Part shown: positions 22,165-24,043 of the stretch, one piece after another
How positions within the stretch are numbered: position 1 is the stretch's first letter
Layout: each line of letters starts with the position of its first letter
NCBI GenBank assembly: GCA_027047745.1
Contig: JALTUB010000056.1
Location: 1-24,043 of the forward strand
Direction of reading: 5' to 3'
Length of the DNA stretch: 24,043 nt
Source of the DNA: Sulfurimonas sp.
GTDB taxonomy: Bacteria; Campylobacterota; Campylobacteria; Campylobacterales; Sulfurimonadaceae
The notes under the pieces: generated by a model
Told to the model about the DNA's origin: nothing
Seen by the model: the letters and a program-made list of their open reading frames with translations, nothing else
The model's database searches: none
Position numbers and translations under genes: made by a program

Positions 22165-23169
22165 ATGAAAAAAAATATTAGAAAAATAGCTATCGTAAGA
22201 TTGTCAGCTCTTGGAGATATTGTCAATAGTGCTGTAGTTCTTCAATTTATCAATAAAATATATACTGATGCTACTATTGACTGGATTACAGAAGAGATGT
22301 TTTCACCTCTTTTAGAAAATCATCCACTTATCAACAAAGTACATACAGTTAATATAAAAAAAATAAAAAGAGAGAAAAGCTTTTCACTTCTTAAAAAAAC
22401 TATAAAAAAACTTCGCTCACTTGGTGATTATGATTTGATTATAGATATGCAAGGACTACTAAAATCTGCTGTTGTTGCGAGGTTGATTGGAGCTAATGTC
22501 CACGGATTTGACAAGAATTCTACAAGAGAATCTTTAGCTGCACTCTTTTATAAAACAACTTCAGATATATCATACGAAACAAATGTAATCAAACGAAACT
22601 GCTTTGTAGTTGGAGACGCTTTAGGGTTTGAGATTAATGATAAGATGATTTTGAACAAAAACCCTATATTTTCAAAAGATACACATTTTGAGTTAAGAAG
22701 TGATAAAAAAAACATAGCTTTTGTTATAGGTGCTTCATGGGAGTCTAAAATATACCCAAAAGAAGCGGTTATAAAAGTATGTGAAGCACTTCAAGAGCAA
22801 TGCTATATAGTTTGGGGAAATGATGAAGAAAAACAAAAGGCAGAGTGGATTTGCAAACATACAAAATTTGCTTCACTTGCACCAAAACTACAACTGCATG
22901 AACTAGTCTCTTTTGTCTCTAGTATGGATTTACTTATTGGAAATGATACAGGACCAACACATATGGCATGGGCTCAAAATATACCATCCATAACACTACT
23001 AGGTCCAACAACTTCAAGAATGATTTATGAAACACCCATAAATGTTGCTATCAAATCTCCATCTGAGGTAAACATACTTAAAATAGATAAAAATGATTTC
23101 TCGATTAAAGATATTAAGACTTCACAAATTATTCTTCAAGCAAAGGAACTTTTAACACATGGGATATAA
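22165..23169 (+). CDS. waaC: Lipopolysaccharide heptosyltransferase I (WaaC)
   Basis: GT-B glycosyltransferase of family GT9 that adds the first heptose to Kdo2-lipid A at the inner membrane. From the ATG at 22165 it is 334 residues. It shows IAIVRLSALGDIV near the N-terminus (with the conserved Asp of the acceptor site), IIDMQGLLKS (the heptosyltransferase DxQG.lks motif, about residues 93-102), GASWESKIYP, and the ADP-heptose site GNDTGPTHMAWA with LLGPTT after it. An in-frame ATG at 22156 would add three residues, but it overlaps the -10 box, so I chose 22165; neither has a clear ribosome site. It overlaps the next gene by 11 bases. The waaC-htrB pair is known in Campylobacter. Confidence 0.9.
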   Translation: MKKNIRKIAIVRLSALGDIVNSAVVLQFINKIYTDATIDWITEEMFSPLLENHPLINKVHTVNIKKIKREKSFSLLKKTIKKLRSLGDYDLIIDMQGLLKSAVVARLIGANVHGFDKNSTRESLAALFYKTTSDISYETNVIKRNCFVVGDALGFEINDKMILNKNPIFSKDTHFELRSDKKNIAFVIGASWESKIYPKEAVIKVCEALQEQCYIVWGNDEEKQKAEWICKHTKFASLAPKLQLHELVSFVSSMDLLIGNDTGPTHMAWAQNIPSITLLGPTTSRMIYETPINVAIKSPSEVNILKIDKNDFSIKDIKTSQIILQAKELLTHGI

Positions 23170-24043
23170 AGCACTACTAATTTTAGAGACTATTTTAATG
23201 ATACTTCCATCTTCATTTAGACAAGCATTTTTCAGTGGATTATCTACTGTTGCATATTATGCAGTGCCTAAGTATAGAAAAATTGTTCGACAAAACTTAA
23301 ATTTTGCATTTAATTCAAAAATGAGTGAAAAAGAGATAGATGCCATCACAAGATATAGCTTCAAAAATCTCCTTTTTAATTTTTTACATCTTTTAGAACT
23401 ACGCCACATGAGCAAAGAAGAGTTGAAAAATAAAATTACTATACAAAACATTGAAGCTGTACAAAAAGTTCATGCAGAGGGTCGTGCTGTCATATATGTT
23501 ACTACACACTACTCTTCTTGGGAGCTAGGTGGAGCTTCTATCGGAGCATTTATAGAACCACTTGCAGCAGTTTATAAAAAGATGAAAAATAGCGTATATG
23601 AGGAGTGGCTCTTAGAAGCTCGTGCAAGATTTGGCAATACTAATCTAGAAAAAGAAAAAGTTGTAAAACCTCTTATTAAGCTCATTAAAAATGGTGGTGC
23701 ATCTGGACTACTTATAGACACAAATATAAATCCAAACGAGGGAACGATGGTGCAGTTCATGGGAAAACCAATCAGACAAACAACTACACCAGCATATCTA
23801 GCAAGAAAATTTAATGCAGCTATCATACCTGTCACTATACGAACTGATGATGATAAGAAGTATACATTAATGATTTTTGATGAAATTCCAGTCGAAAAAA
23901 CTGATGATGAAAAAGCAGATATTCAAAACTCAACACAACTACAAGCTGATTGGCTAACTGAGTTAATAACTAAAGAGCCTAAATTTTGGTTTTGGTTACA
24001 TCGCCGTTGGAAAAATGATTATCCAGAGATTTATAAAAAGTAG
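23159..24043 (+). CDS. lpxL: Lipid A biosynthesis acyltransferase (LpxL/HtrB type)
   Basis: Membrane-bound acyltransferase that transfers a secondary acyl chain from acyl-ACP to Kdo2-lipid A. The 294 residues begin with a short hydrophobic anchor (about 4-35). The catalytic H-x4-E motif is at THYSSWE (about 116-122), followed by LLIDTNINPNEGTMVQFMGK (about 183-202, the conserved fatty-acyl/FFG region) and AAIIPV (about 217-222). It is complete: the TAG stop is the last codon of the window. The ATG lies in the end of waaC, 11 bases before its stop, so translation is probably coupled. The symbol could also be htrB or waaM; which acyl position it uses cannot be read from sequence. Confidence 0.88.
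   Translation: MGYKALLILETILMILPSSFRQAFFSGLSTVAYYAVPKYRKIVRQNLNFAFNSKMSEKEIDAITRYSFKNLLFNFLHLLELRHMSKEELKNKITIQNIEAVQKVHAEGRAVIYVTTHYSSWELGGASIGAFIEPLAAVYKKMKNSVYEEWLLEARARFGNTNLEKEKVVKPLIKLIKNGGASGLLIDTNINPNEGTMVQFMGKPIRQTTTPAYLARKFNAAIIPVTIRTDDDKKYTLMIFDEIPVEKTDDEKADIQNSTQLQADWLTELITKEPKFWFWLHRRWKNDYPEIYKK

Overview
This window looks like chromosomal DNA of a low-GC Campylobacterota (formerly Epsilonproteobacteria), most like Sulfurimonas or a relative. The reasons are the AT-rich base composition, the recognisable protein sequences, and two gene strings that I recall from Campylobacter and Helicobacter: rplY-pth-lptG-lysA-HAD-pheA-hisC-fliF and cheY-prmA-ftsH-(Psd-related gene). The genus is inference. 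I see no rRNA, tRNA, CRISPR, insertion sequence or prophage gene. No gap between genes exceeds about 75 bases.

Region 1 (6845 down to 1, minus strand) is a tight eight-gene operon: rplY, pth, lptG, lysA, a HAD phosphatase-like gene, pheA, hisC and the start of fliF. A TATAAT box lies just upstream of rplY. Region 2 (11900 down to 6902, minus) holds bioD, pyrB, pabB, an unknown 115-residue membrane protein, tal and pilT, with overlaps or very short gaps. It starts at a divergent promoter region shared with region 3, a single plus-strand gene (11969-14311). That gene encodes a 780-residue, membrane-anchored TPR protein that resembles the flagellar motor scaffold PflB. Region 4 (18140 down to 14327, minus) is cheY, prmA, ftsH and a phosphatidylserine-decarboxylase-like gene in which Thr occupies the self-cleavage serine position.

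Region 5 (22062 down to 18211, minus) is a PglG-like PDC/Cache membrane protein, hisH, a two-gene cassette (AAA/ABC-type ATPase plus a small TOPRIM protein of the DUF3226 type) and hisA. The cassette sits between two genes of one enzymatic pathway, is lower in GC than its neighbours by spot counts, and has the ATPase-plus-TOPRIM layout of OLD, PARIS and Abi-type phage-defence systems. It is the best candidate here for an undescribed system. Region 6 (22165-24043, plus) is waaC and an lpxL/htrB-type acyltransferase, overlapping by 11 bases, behind an extended -10 promoter placed so that the transcript may be leaderless.

The genes are mostly housekeeping: amino acid synthesis (lysine, phenylalanine, histidine), pyrimidine, folate and biotin synthesis, translation, lipopolysaccharide transport and synthesis, and flagella and chemotaxis. 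Three genes (hisC, the HAD gene, cheY) start with TTG.
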